Part shown: positions 23,837-30,776 of the stretch, piece by piece | Layout of the letters: each line of letters begins with the position of its first letter | Numbering within the stretch: position 1 is the stretch's first letter | Source of the DNA: Oscillospiraceae bacterium | GTDB lineage: Bacteria; Bacillota; Clostridia; Oscillospirales; Ruminococcaceae | DNA: 41,779 nucleotides | Assembly: GCA_017408395.1 (NCBI GenBank) | Contig: JAFQUQ010000060.1 | Span: forward strand, 1-41,779 | Direction: 5' to 3' | Translations under genes and position numbers: made by a program | The notes under the pieces: model-generated | Databases searched by the model: none | Told to the model about the DNA's origin: nothing | The model's input: the letters and a program-made list of their open reading frames with translations, nothing else

Positions 23837-25021
23837 ATGAAGATGAAAAAAATTCTTTCAACTGCACTTGCGTTTGTCGTTGCATTCGGTGCGGTAACTG
23901 CTGTTCCTGATATTAACGGTGAAAACAGCGGTTTTGCTATCACTTCCGAAGCAGTAATGTCAACAGACTTCGTTATCGAAGAAGACGATGACGGATTAAA
24001 GTGGATCGTTGAATATAAGGGTAACGGCGGACACGTCAAGATCCCAAAGGGCGTTGCTGTTGACAAGCATGCTTTTTATGGCAACATGGCTGTAAAGAGC
24101 GTAACATTCGAAGGTGAATGCAACGTTGGTACAGAAGCATTTTCACGCTGCTACAACCTCGAAACAATTACAGCAAACGGTGTACTGAAAATTCATGACG
24201 GCGCTTTCAGCTGGTGCCTTAATCTTAAGGAAGTCAATTTAAAGAAGGGCGTTACAAACAAGATCGGCAACAATGCTTTTGAACTTTGCCAGAACCTTGA
24301 AAAGGTAACTATTGCAAAGGGCTCCAACAAGTTCGTAATTGATGAGTATGTTTTCAATGAATGTGCATCCCTCAAGACTGTAAGCATTCCTTCAACATGT
24401 ACAAGAATCTGCAGCAATGCATTCATCAACTGCTACAATCTTTCCGAAATCGTTATTCCTTCAAACACAACATTTGAACAGCCAAGCAATAACCAGCATA
24501 TCGGCTATTCAGGCATTCCTCAGTCAAACGGCAGCATAAAATACGAAAGAAATGACGGCAAGAAGTCATTCTATATGTATGTTTACAGCGACAAGGGCAA
24601 CGGTGTATCCGTTGGCTTCGGACTTGTTGCTGACAAGAAGAAGATCACTCCTAAGGAGCTTACACTGATCGTTACAAAGGGTTCTGACGCTGAACAGTAT
24701 GCAAAGAGCTTCAAGATCAAGTATAAGTATCCTTCATCCAAGCTTGCTGCACCAAGCGGCTTCACATCTTCCTCCACAGCATCAAGCATCAAGCTCAAGT
24801 GGAAGGCTGTTGAAGGTGCTGACGCTTACAGAGTATACAAGTACAACGCAAAGACAGGCAAGTATGAAAAGTACAAGACTGTAAACAGCGCTGCCTGCTC
24901 CATCAGCGGTCTCAAGAAGAACACAACATACAAGTTCAAGGTTGTTGCTCTTGATGAAGTTAACGGCAAGTACAAGGCCGGTGCAACATCCAAGTCTGTT
25001 TCTGTAAAGACAACAGGCTGA
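23837..25021 (+). CDS. Secreted BspA-type leucine-rich repeat protein with C-terminal FN3 domain
   Basis: 394 residues. A signal peptide covers about 1-22. Five or six LRR_5 repeats of about 23 residues follow (patterns such as FSRCYNLETITANG, FSWCLNLKEVNL, FELCQNLEKVTI), at about residues 75-215. One FN3 domain (about 298-394) opens LAAPSGFTSSSTASSIKLKW. There is no LPXTG, dockerin or transmembrane anchor, so the protein is probably released or held non-covalently. BspA-like LRR proteins bind host matrix or other bacteria in some anaerobes; the target here is unknown. Codon bias is as strong as in gdhA. A TATAAT at 23797-23802 lacks a good -35. Confidence 0.88.
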   Translation: MKMKKILSTALAFVVAFGAVTAVPDINGENSGFAITSEAVMSTDFVIEEDDDGLKWIVEYKGNGGHVKIPKGVAVDKHAFYGNMAVKSVTFEGECNVGTEAFSRCYNLETITANGVLKIHDGAFSWCLNLKEVNLKKGVTNKIGNNAFELCQNLEKVTIAKGSNKFVIDEYVFNECASLKTVSIPSTCTRICSNAFINCYNLSEIVIPSNTTFEQPSNNQHIGYSGIPQSNGSIKYERNDGKKSFYMYVYSDKGNGVSVGFGLVADKKKITPKELTLIVTKGSDAEQYAKSFKIKYKYPSSKLAAPSGFTSSSTASSIKLKWKAVEGADAYRVYKYNAKTGKYEKYKTVNSAACSISGLKKNTTYKFKVVALDEVNGKYKAGATSKSVSVKTTG

Positions 25022-25040
25022 TCAGGCTGAAAACAATCAT

Positions 25041-25077
25041 AAACGGCACGGTAAAAAACTGTGCCGTTTTTTATTTT
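25041..25077 (+). terminator. Rho-independent terminator
   Basis: AAACGGCACGGT (25041-25052) pairs with ACTGTGCCGTTT (25058-25069, one G-U), followed by a T-rich run. Confidence 0.88.
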
Positions 25078-25082
25078 TACTA

Positions 25083-25111
25083 TTGACAAAACTGTTGTGA
25101 CGTAGTATAAT
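25083..25111 (+). promoter_or_regulatory. Consensus sigma-A promoter of the 28-codon mini-gene
   Basis: TTGACA (25083-25088), 17 bases, TATAAT (25106-25111); a perfect match. The predicted start is near 25118. Confidence 0.8.
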
Positions 25112-25151
25112 ACCGTTAATATTTATTTTAAAACAGGAAAGGACAGCGGCT

Positions 25152-25238
25152 ATGAAGATTTATAACGCAGCAGTTATGAATATGAATGGTATGGTCATGT
25201 GCGGAATGCATAATGGCTTTAAGCTGCTGCGCCCGTAA
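25152..25238 (+). CDS. 28-residue Met-rich small protein or leader peptide
   Basis: ATG with GGAAAGGA 8 bases upstream, 28 codons, TAA at 25236. Seven of the 28 residues are Met, mostly in the stretch MNMNGMVMCGM; one Cys and one His are nearby. It has its own perfect promoter and is followed by a terminator hairpin at 25267-25304. CGCAGCAG (25166-25173) and CTGCTGCG (25224-25231) form a perfect inverted repeat inside the ORF. The heptamer AGCGGCT occurs both just before the ATG and in the 5' arm of the terminator, so alternative folding is possible. It could be a leader peptide controlling the acetyltransferase genes, or a free small protein that binds metal or membrane. Confidence 0.6.
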   Translation: MKIYNAAVMNMNGMVMCGMHNGFKLLRP

Positions 25239-25266
25239 TGGGATTTTGCACGAATTGATGTAAAAG

Positions 25267-25304
25267 CGGCTTGAAGCGTAATGCTTTGAGCCGTATTTTT
25301 ATTT
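25267..25304 (+). terminator. Terminator or attenuator after the mini-gene
   Basis: CGGCTTGAAGC (25267-25277) pairs over all 11 positions, two as G-U, with GCTTTGAGCCG (25283-25293), followed by TATTTTTATTT. The ribosome site of the next gene begins right after it. Confidence 0.75.
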
Positions 25305-25317
25305 CGGAGGTGAGATT

Positions 25318-25794
25318 GTGGGGATAATAATTAAAAAAGCCGAAAACGACAGGGTGATTGACGAAGCAATAAAGCTTACGGAGGAAGTCTTTGACGTGTA
25401 TGAGGCTCCCGATTACGGCGAGGACGGTGCAAGGGAGTTCCGTGAGTTCCTTTACGGTGAAAATTTAAAGAGGATGCGTGAAAAAGGCGATATTGTTTTC
25501 TGGTGTGCATACTGTGGGGATAAGCTTGCGGGAATGTGTGCGCTGAGGAACGGAAGCCACATTTCCCTGCTGTTTGTTCACGGTGACTTTCACAGGCAGG
25601 GAATAGGACGAATGCTTATGGATACCGCCTGCGGATTTGCTTTTAAAGAGAAAAATGCAAGGAATATAACGGTCAATTCCTCTCCCTACGGTCTGCCGTT
25701 TTACAAGAATTACGGCTTTATTGCAACGGATATGGAGAGAATTGAGGGCGGTATCCGCTACACACCAATGATTTTGCTTAAAAGGACTGATTAA
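25318..25794 (+). CDS. GNAT family N-acetyltransferase
   Basis: 158 residues from GTG, with GGAGGTG at 25306-25312. Acetyl-CoA loop motif HRQGIGRMLMD (the R/Q-x-x-G-x-G signature) after strand LLFVHGDF, then NSSPYGLPFYKNYGF, the usual C-terminal 'FY...GF' of the fold. A cytoplasmic acetyl transfer enzyme; the substrate is not predictable. It overlaps no promoter of its own and may depend on readthrough of the mini-gene terminator. The next acetyltransferase starts 1 base after its stop. Confidence 0.87.
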   Translation: MGIIIKKAENDRVIDEAIKLTEEVFDVYEAPDYGEDGAREFREFLYGENLKRMREKGDIVFWCAYCGDKLAGMCALRNGSHISLLFVHGDFHRQGIGRMLMDTACGFAFKEKNARNITVNSSPYGLPFYKNYGFIATDMERIEGGIRYTPMILLKRTD

Positions 25795-25795
25795 A

Positions 25796-26386
25796 ATGCT
25801 TACCCACGTGGGTACAAATAAAATTGAAACGGAACGTCTTATACTGCGTCCGTTCAGGTCGGACGATGCGGCGAAAATGTTTGAAAACTGGGCGTCCGAC
25901 GACGAGGTAACACGCTTTCTTACCTGGACAAGCCACCGTACTGTAAGCGATACGGAAAATATCATAAATCTGTGGCTGTCCGAGTACAACAACACCGATT
26001 ATTACAACTGGGTGATAATACTTAAACGTACAGGAGAGCCGATCGGAAATATCAGCGTTGTAAACTATAATGCCTCCTCGGAATTTGCCGAAATAGGCTA
26101 TTGTTTAGGAAAATACTGGTGGGGCATAGGCATTATGCCGGAAGCACTTGACGCAGTTACGGCTTATCTCTTCAACAGGGTGGGCTTCAATTCGGTAAGA
26201 GCCTGCCACGCTGTAAAAAATCCGGGCTCGGGCAGGGTAATGGAAAAGTGCGGTTTTAAGCCCGAAGGCACGTTAAGACAGTACTTCAAAGCCCACAGCG
26301 GCGAATTTCTGGATATTTCCTATCGTTCAATTTTAAAATCGGAATATATTTCTATTGAAAAGAAAAGAGAAAAGTGCTATAATTAA
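25796..26386 (+). CDS. RimJ/RimL-type GNAT acetyltransferase
   Basis: 196 residues. Opens IETERLILRPFRSDDAAKMFENW, the RimJ/RimL signature, then EIGYCLGKYWWGIGIMPEAL (acetyl-CoA loop) and CHAVKNPGSGRVMEKCGF. This subfamily acetylates protein N-termini, aminoglycosides or small amines; no more can be said. The first codons contain a 12-bp palindrome ACCCACGTGGGT. Translation is probably coupled to the preceding GNAT gene (1-base gap). The promoter of the next gene lies inside its last codons. Confidence 0.88.
   Translation: MLTHVGTNKIETERLILRPFRSDDAAKMFENWASDDEVTRFLTWTSHRTVSDTENIINLWLSEYNNTDYYNWVIILKRTGEPIGNISVVNYNASSEFAEIGYCLGKYWWGIGIMPEALDAVTAYLFNRVGFNSVRACHAVKNPGSGRVMEKCGFKPEGTLRQYFKAHSGEFLDISYRSILKSEYISIEKKREKCYN
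26355..26383 (+). promoter_or_regulatory. Promoter of the O-acetylhomoserine sulfhydrylase gene
   Basis: TTGAAA (26355-26360), 17 bases, TGC+TATAAT (26378-26383), located inside the 3' end of the GNAT gene. The leader of about 45 bases is too short for a SAM riboswitch or T-box. Confidence 0.7.
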
Positions 26387-26433
26387 TCTGGATGTGACTT
26401 TATCACAGTAAAACGTTTTATGGAGGACTGAAA

Positions 26434-27720
26434 ATGAAAGAAATCAACCCAAACGCAAAAATTGAAACCAAGTGCCTGCACGCAGGCTATACACCAAAGA
26501 ACGGCGAGCCGAGAGTAGTGCCTATCGTTCAGAGCACAACCTATGTTTACGACTCAACAGACGACGTAGCGGCTGTTTTTGACGACCCTACCAAGAGCCT
26601 TATCTACTCACGCTTCGAAAACCCCACAACTGACGCCGTTGAAAAGAAAATCGCCGCACTTGAAGGCGGTGTTGCCGCAATGTGTACTTCAAGCGGTCAG
26701 GCAGCTTCTCTCCTGTCAATTTTAAACATCTGTGAGGCAGGCGACAGCTTTATCGCTTCATCTTCAATCTACGGCGGTACTATCAACCTTTTCGGCGTAA
26801 CATTAAAGAGAATGGGTATCGAGTGCATCTGGGTTGACGTTGACGCTTCCGAGGAAGAGCTCAATGCCGCATTCAAGGAAAATACAAAGGCTGTTTTCGG
26901 CGAAACTATCGCAAACCCTGCTCTTACAGTCCTTGATATTGAAAAGTGGGCAAAGGCTGCTCACGCTCACGGTGTACCGCTTATTATCGACAACACCTTT
27001 GCAACACCTATCCTCTGCCGTCCTATCGAATGGGGCGCTGACATCGTTATCCACTCCACATCAAAATATATGGACGGTCACGCAGTTCAGGTCGGCGGCG
27101 TTATCGTAGACAGCGGCAAGTTTGACTGGAAGAACGGCAAGTTCCCTTGCATGACCGAGCCTGACGAAAGCTACCACGGTATCGTTTATACAGAACAGTA
27201 CGCATTTGCACCGTTTATCGTAAAGGCAAGAATGCAGTTAATGAGAGATTTCGGCTGTTATCCTGCTGCAAACAGCTCATTCCTGCTTAACCTCGGCCTT
27301 GAAACACTTCACGTAAGAATGCAGAGATACTGTGAAAATGCAATCAAGGTTGCAAAATTCATCGAGTCCACAGGCAAGGTAAACTTTGTTTCCTATCCGG
27401 GACTTGAAAGCGACAAGTACAATGCACTTGCAAAGAAGTATCTCCCACTCGGCACAAGCGGCGTAATTTCCTTCTCAATCAAGGGCGGCCGTGACAATGC
27501 TGTAAAGTTTATGGACAGCCTTAACCTTGCATCAAATGAGGTACACGTTGCAGACATCCGTACCTGCGTGCTTCACCCTGCATCCGCAACACACCGTCAG
27601 CTTACAGACGAACAGCTTGTTGCGGCAGGCATCGACGGCGGACTCATCAGATTCTCCGTTGGCCTTGAAAATGTTGAGGATATTCTCGACGATGTAAAGC
27701 AGGCATTTGATAAAATATAA
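26434..27720 (+). CDS. O-acetylhomoserine aminocarboxypropyltransferase (sulfhydrylase)
   Basis: 428 residues, the longer form typical of MetY rather than the about 380-residue MetB/MetC. The PLP lysine is Lys211 in IHSTSKYMDGH, with PLP-phosphate contacts from SSGQAAS and YSRFENPTTDAVE at the dimer interface. Makes homocysteine from O-acetylhomoserine and sulfide, or uses methanethiol to make methionine directly. The ribosome site is GGAGG 7-8 bases upstream. Codon bias indicates high expression. It has its own promoter, so it is only loosely linked to the GNAT genes. MetY is the most likely assignment; a methionine gamma-lyase is less likely on length. Confidence 0.92.
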   Translation: MKEINPNAKIETKCLHAGYTPKNGEPRVVPIVQSTTYVYDSTDDVAAVFDDPTKSLIYSRFENPTTDAVEKKIAALEGGVAAMCTSSGQAASLLSILNICEAGDSFIASSSIYGGTINLFGVTLKRMGIECIWVDVDASEEELNAAFKENTKAVFGETIANPALTVLDIEKWAKAAHAHGVPLIIDNTFATPILCRPIEWGADIVIHSTSKYMDGHAVQVGGVIVDSGKFDWKNGKFPCMTEPDESYHGIVYTEQYAFAPFIVKARMQLMRDFGCYPAANSSFLLNLGLETLHVRMQRYCENAIKVAKFIESTGKVNFVSYPGLESDKYNALAKKYLPLGTSGVISFSIKGGRDNAVKFMDSLNLASNEVHVADIRTCVLHPASATHRQLTDEQLVAAGIDGGLIRFSVGLENVEDILDDVKQAFDKI

Positions 27721-27734
27721 GCTTAAACAAATAT

Positions 27735-27762
27735 CGCCGTGCAGGTTTTGCACGGCGGTTTT
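27735..27762. terminator. Terminator between convergent genes
   Basis: CGCCGTGCA (27735-27743) pairs with TGCACGGCG (27749-27757), loop GGTTT, with GTTTTG after it and a T-rich stretch on the other strand. Confidence 0.8.
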
Positions 27763-27765
27763 GCA

Positions 27766-27957
27766 TTATCTGTTTCCTGTTTCTGTTGAAGTGCTGTCCT
27801 CATCTAAATTTTCTATGGCATAATTAAGACATTGCACCACAAGCTGATTAAGCGATAAATTGTATTTGAATGCGAGTGACTCCAGATTATCAACCATTTC
27901 TACGGGAAGTCTGAATGATTTGCTGACGGTGTCATAACCCTTTTGAATTTTAAACAT
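27766..27957 (-). CDS. Ribbon-helix-helix (CopG/Arc-type) DNA-binding protein
   Basis: 63 residues from the ATG at 27957, chosen because GGAGGAG lies 8 bases upstream; the GTG at 27966 touches the Shine-Dalgarno. A beta strand VSKSFRLPVEMVDNLESLA is followed by helix-turn-helix KYNLSLNQLVVQCLNYAIENL, the standard RHH core, with a short polar tail. Probably binds DNA as a dimer of dimers. A 28-bp inverted repeat directly upstream (27973-28004) may be its own operator. No toxin gene lies next to it, so an antitoxin role is not supported. Confidence 0.78.
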   Translation of the reverse strand: MFKIQKGYDTVSKSFRLPVEMVDNLESLAFKYNLSLNQLVVQCLNYAIENLDEDSTSTETGNR

Positions 27958-27972
27958 AAATGCCACTCCTCC

Positions 27973-28004
27973 GCATAATAATTATATCCTTATAATTATT
28001 ATGC
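27973..28004. promoter_or_regulatory. Palindrome upstream of the RHH gene, possible operator
   Basis: GCATAATAATTATA (27973-27986) and TATAATTATTATGC (27991-28004) are perfect inverted halves around TCCT. A minus-strand TATAAT lies inside, so a bound protein would block transcription of the RHH gene. Confidence 0.5.
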
Positions 28005-28038
28005 ATTATTTTTTGTAGAAAATAAACAACACAAAACG

Positions 28039-28090
28039 ATTATTTTTGCAACACAAAAGTGTTGCAAAAATAATTACAGTATGGTATAAT
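28039..28090 (+). promoter_or_regulatory. Promoter overlapping a 16-bp inverted repeat
   Basis: ATTATTTTTGCAACAC (28039-28054) and its exact inverse (28059-28074) flank AAAA. The -35 box TTGCAA (28062-28067) sits inside the right arm; 17 bases later comes TGG+TATAAT (28085-28090). A further half-site CAACACAAAA occurs at about 28027-28036. The layout suggests a repressor site for the downstream gene. Confidence 0.6.
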
Positions 28091-28121
28091 GTAGAAAATT
28101 GTATAAAAGGAGGGTTTTGCT

Positions 28122-28532
28122 ATGTGGGCAAAATTACTTAAAACTGTTATGACATTAGTTATAGTATTGGGGATTATAGCATCGGGAATTTTAGGCTTTA
28201 GCGTTATTGAGGAAGGAAAGGAAATTGCGGGACTGGTTGTAGCGGTAATTGGAATACTTGTTGTACTAATATCTGCAAGCAGTACAATGCTGATATTGGA
28301 AGCGGCAGAAAATATTCAGGATATGAAAACCACATTAAACAAATTCTGTCAGCTGTATGAGCGTTCAAATAGCGGAATGAGTGTATCATCTTCAACGCCG
28401 ATTCACCGTTCTGCGCCTTCATCGAGTAAGGTATTTTCCGGCGAGATACACACATGGAAATGTGAATCTTGCGGATATACGAATCATTCGGGAGACTCCT
28501 GCGATAAATGTGGTCGAAACAAAGAGAAATAA
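28122..28532 (+). CDS. Two-helix membrane protein with C-terminal RanBP2-like zinc finger
   Basis: 136 residues. Hydrophobic segments at about 6-28 and 36-60, a helical stretch (EAAENIQDMKTTLNKFCQLY), a Ser-rich linker, then WKCESCGYTNHSGDSCDKC, which fits the RanBP2 zinc-finger pattern W-x-C-x2-C-x3-N-x5/6-C-x2-C. Such fingers usually bind RNA or protein; in bacteria they are common in uncharacterised membrane proteins. The ribosome site AAAGGAGGG is strong and the promoter is palindrome-controlled. Function unknown. Confidence 0.78.
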   Translation: MWAKLLKTVMTLVIVLGIIASGILGFSVIEEGKEIAGLVVAVIGILVVLISASSTMLILEAAENIQDMKTTLNKFCQLYERSNSGMSVSSSTPIHRSAPSSSKVFSGEIHTWKCESCGYTNHSGDSCDKCGRNKEK

Positions 28533-28548
28533 ATGCATAATACAATAA

Positions 28549-28588
28549 AAAGGTCTTACAGCTTAATTTTGCTGTAAGACCTTTCGCT
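28549..28588. terminator. Bidirectional terminator
   Basis: 14-bp perfect stem AAAGGTCTTACAGC (28549-28562)/GCTGTAAGACCTTT (28571-28584) between convergent genes, with T-rich flanks. Confidence 0.88.
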
Positions 28589-30511
28589 TTATTTTCTGTT
28601 TAATTTACTGCGTTCCTTCTCACGGAACATTCTCTCGTCGGCAATGGAAATAGGAACTTCAATGTTGCTCATTCCAATTGTCGTATCGTAGAAAACACCT
28701 AAACTTATACTGAGAGGATAATTTCTCTTTAATCTTATTGCGTCAGCTTCAAGGTGTGCGTGGATGGATTTTGTGAAGGTATCAATTTCCTCGGTGGAAT
28801 ACTCTCCCGTGGAAATTATGATGAATTCATCGCCGCCGATACGGAAACAGCGTTTGTCCTGTCCGCATACCGAACTGAATGCACGTGCTGCCGCTTTTAT
28901 GGCAATGTCACCTTCAAAATGTCCGAAGGTATCGTTTATGAATTTGAGTCCGTTGAGGTCGCCAAGTATTACCAGCATTTTCTTGTTGTTGTCGGCGGCT
29001 GAACGGAAAATTTCATCGGCATAAAGGTTGAAGCCGTTTCTGTTGTAAATGCCCGTCATACTGTCGATAACGGCACTTTCACGCATATGCCTGTACATAA
29101 GTTCAAGCTTTGTCTGGCGTCTTAAGCTTTCCAGAGAGCCGTTTACAAAGCGTATCCACATACGGTATACAGCGTCATAGGAGCGTATTTCCCTGCCGTA
29201 GCTTATGACTGAATAGCCGAAACAGCGGTCGTTGAAGTGAACGGGGGTGAAAAAGTATGTTGTGGGGAAATCACGGCGGTAGTTCAGTATGGGCTGCATT
29301 TCGGAAAGGGGGAAATAGCGGTCTGTATTTACTCTGTGATGTTCTATCACCTGACCGTGCTCGATTGCGAAAATCATCTTTTCAGTATAGCCTTCTTTAA
29401 GGTATTCGTTATCGGCCATATTTTCGCTTAAACCGTCCCAGTTTTCGCAAAGACACAGGGCGAAATTATCAAAAGTGCCTATCTGATAGGTAAACCAGTT
29501 GAGGGTTAGCAGGTAGCTGTGAAGGTCTGATTCGGAAAGGAGACTTTCCAGCATATTGTTGTTAACGGCGTGGAAATCCTTTGTAACGTCCGTATCACGC
29601 CATTTCTGGGTCAGGATATTCTGCTTTTCCGCAAGGCTCACGCCGCAGCCGCAGCTTTGTCCCACGCTTATTTCTATGCTTAAATCCTTTGATTGGGACA
29701 GGGATTTTCCGAGAAGCTTTGCGTTTATGTAATCAACTGCCTGTGCGCCCGTGTTCTGCGACGGGATAATGGCAGAGGTTATGCAGGGGTAGTAGTTTAT
29801 GCCCGCAGGAACTGAGTCGTAGCCTACTACAGCAACTTCCTCGGGGACTTTTACGCCTCTCTTTTTAAGCTCCTCGCAGATACCGATAGCGGTTGTGTCG
29901 GAAGCGCAGGCTATTGCCTGTGGGAGAGGTCTGCCCGTAGAAAGCATTTCGTTTACGACCCTTTCACCGCAGGAATACCAGAAATCACCGTAAAAAACAC
30001 GTTCCTTGTCGATAGCAAGCCCGTGTTCAACGAGAGCTTCGCAGTAGCCTTCGAGTCGTTTCTGTGAATGAGGGTGTTCCTTAAAGCCTGTTACAAAGGC
30101 AATATCTGTAAAATTATGCTCTTCGATAAGGTGCGACACAAGCTTTTTAATGGGCTTCACATCATCGGAGAAAATGCTGTGGAAGCCTTCAAGCTCAAGC
30201 TCAACCGAAACTGCAGGACCCTTGAATTTGTTTTTTATATCGGCAATAACTTTTTCAAGGCAGCCTTCAAGCTGCATTGTATCGGGTGCGATTATCAATG
30301 CGTCCAGCATACTGTAATTTATCATATTGTAAATGTTTTTTTCGCCTGACTGCCATTCGGGTGATGAGCCTTCCTTTATGAAGGAAGAAAAAACCAGAAC
30401 ATCGTAATCCAGTGCATAAGCACGGGTCTGTATGCCTTGGATGAATTTATTCTGATAATCTCCGTCTGCGAGCGAAAGAATAACACCTATTGTCTTTCTT
30501 GCTTTCTTCAC
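28589..30511 (-). CDS. Diguanylate cyclase with LacI-type periplasmic-binding-like sensor
   Basis: 640 residues from GTG at 30511, favoured because AGAGGTGAT lies at proper distance; the ATG at 30517 is only 2 bases from it. Residues about 8-285 are a LacI/PBP1-type sugar-sensor fold (KTIGVILSLADGDYQNKFIQGI at the start, ACASDTTAIGICEELKKRG and VAVVGYDSVPAGINYYP later) without a helix-turn-helix, signal peptide or membrane segment. A middle region of about 190 residues is unassigned, possibly GAF-like. The C-terminus is GGDEF: GDLNGLKFINDTFGHFEGD and RIGGDEF near residue 559. There is no RxxD inhibitory site five residues before GGDEF. Predicted cytosolic enzyme making c-di-GMP in response to a small ligand. 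Confidence 0.88.
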   Translation of the reverse strand: MKKARKTIGVILSLADGDYQNKFIQGIQTRAYALDYDVLVFSSFIKEGSSPEWQSGEKNIYNMINYSMLDALIIAPDTMQLEGCLEKVIADIKNKFKGPAVSVELELEGFHSIFSDDVKPIKKLVSHLIEEHNFTDIAFVTGFKEHPHSQKRLEGYCEALVEHGLAIDKERVFYGDFWYSCGERVVNEMLSTGRPLPQAIACASDTTAIGICEELKKRGVKVPEEVAVVGYDSVPAGINYYPCITSAIIPSQNTGAQAVDYINAKLLGKSLSQSKDLSIEISVGQSCGCGVSLAEKQNILTQKWRDTDVTKDFHAVNNNMLESLLSESDLHSYLLTLNWFTYQIGTFDNFALCLCENWDGLSENMADNEYLKEGYTEKMIFAIEHGQVIEHHRVNTDRYFPLSEMQPILNYRRDFPTTYFFTPVHFNDRCFGYSVISYGREIRSYDAVYRMWIRFVNGSLESLRRQTKLELMYRHMRESAVIDSMTGIYNRNGFNLYADEIFRSAADNNKKMLVILGDLNGLKFINDTFGHFEGDIAIKAAARAFSSVCGQDKRCFRIGGDEFIIISTGEYSTEEIDTFTKSIHAHLEADAIRLKRNYPLSISLGVFYDTTIGMSNIEVPISIADERMFREKERSKLNRK

Positions 30512-30575
30512 AAACATCACCTCTTAAAAACACTTTTATTTTATCTTAAAATATGCTATAATAAATAATGTAATA

Positions 30576-30604
30576 ATTATACCACATCGTAATTTTTTTG
30601 TCAC
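30576..30604 (-). promoter_or_regulatory. Promoter of the diguanylate cyclase gene
   Basis: Minus strand: GTGACA (30604-30599), 17 bases, TGG+TATAAT (30581-30576). Confidence 0.65.
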
Positions 30605-30681
30605 TATATTATTTTTAAATTTTTAACTGCAAAAATTGTGTAAAAAGCGGAGTATTACTTTTATTGGTTTTTCAGCACGAT

Positions 30682-30711
30682 TTCACAGATTTTACACATA
30701 AGAGGTATAAT
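30682..30711 (+). promoter_or_regulatory. Promoter of the HtrA gene
   Basis: TTCACA (30682-30687), 18 bases, TATAAT (30706-30711). The leader carries an AAGCTGT/ACAGCTT stem (about 30714-30742). Confidence 0.55.
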
Positions 30712-30776
30712 ATTAAGCTGTGGCTGAGAGAGATACAGCTTTGAAAAAAGATTTTTAAAGAAAGGAACTGTATATT

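Noticed and set aside
26387-26433. SAM riboswitch or T-box before the O-acetylhomoserine sulfhydrylase gene
   Set aside because: The promoter at 26355-26383 leaves a leader of only about 45 bases with no conserved aptamer or T-box elements.
27766-28532. Toxin-antitoxin pair made by the RHH protein and the divergent gene
   Set aside because: The genes are divergent rather than an operon, and the partner is a membrane zinc-finger protein with no toxin fold.
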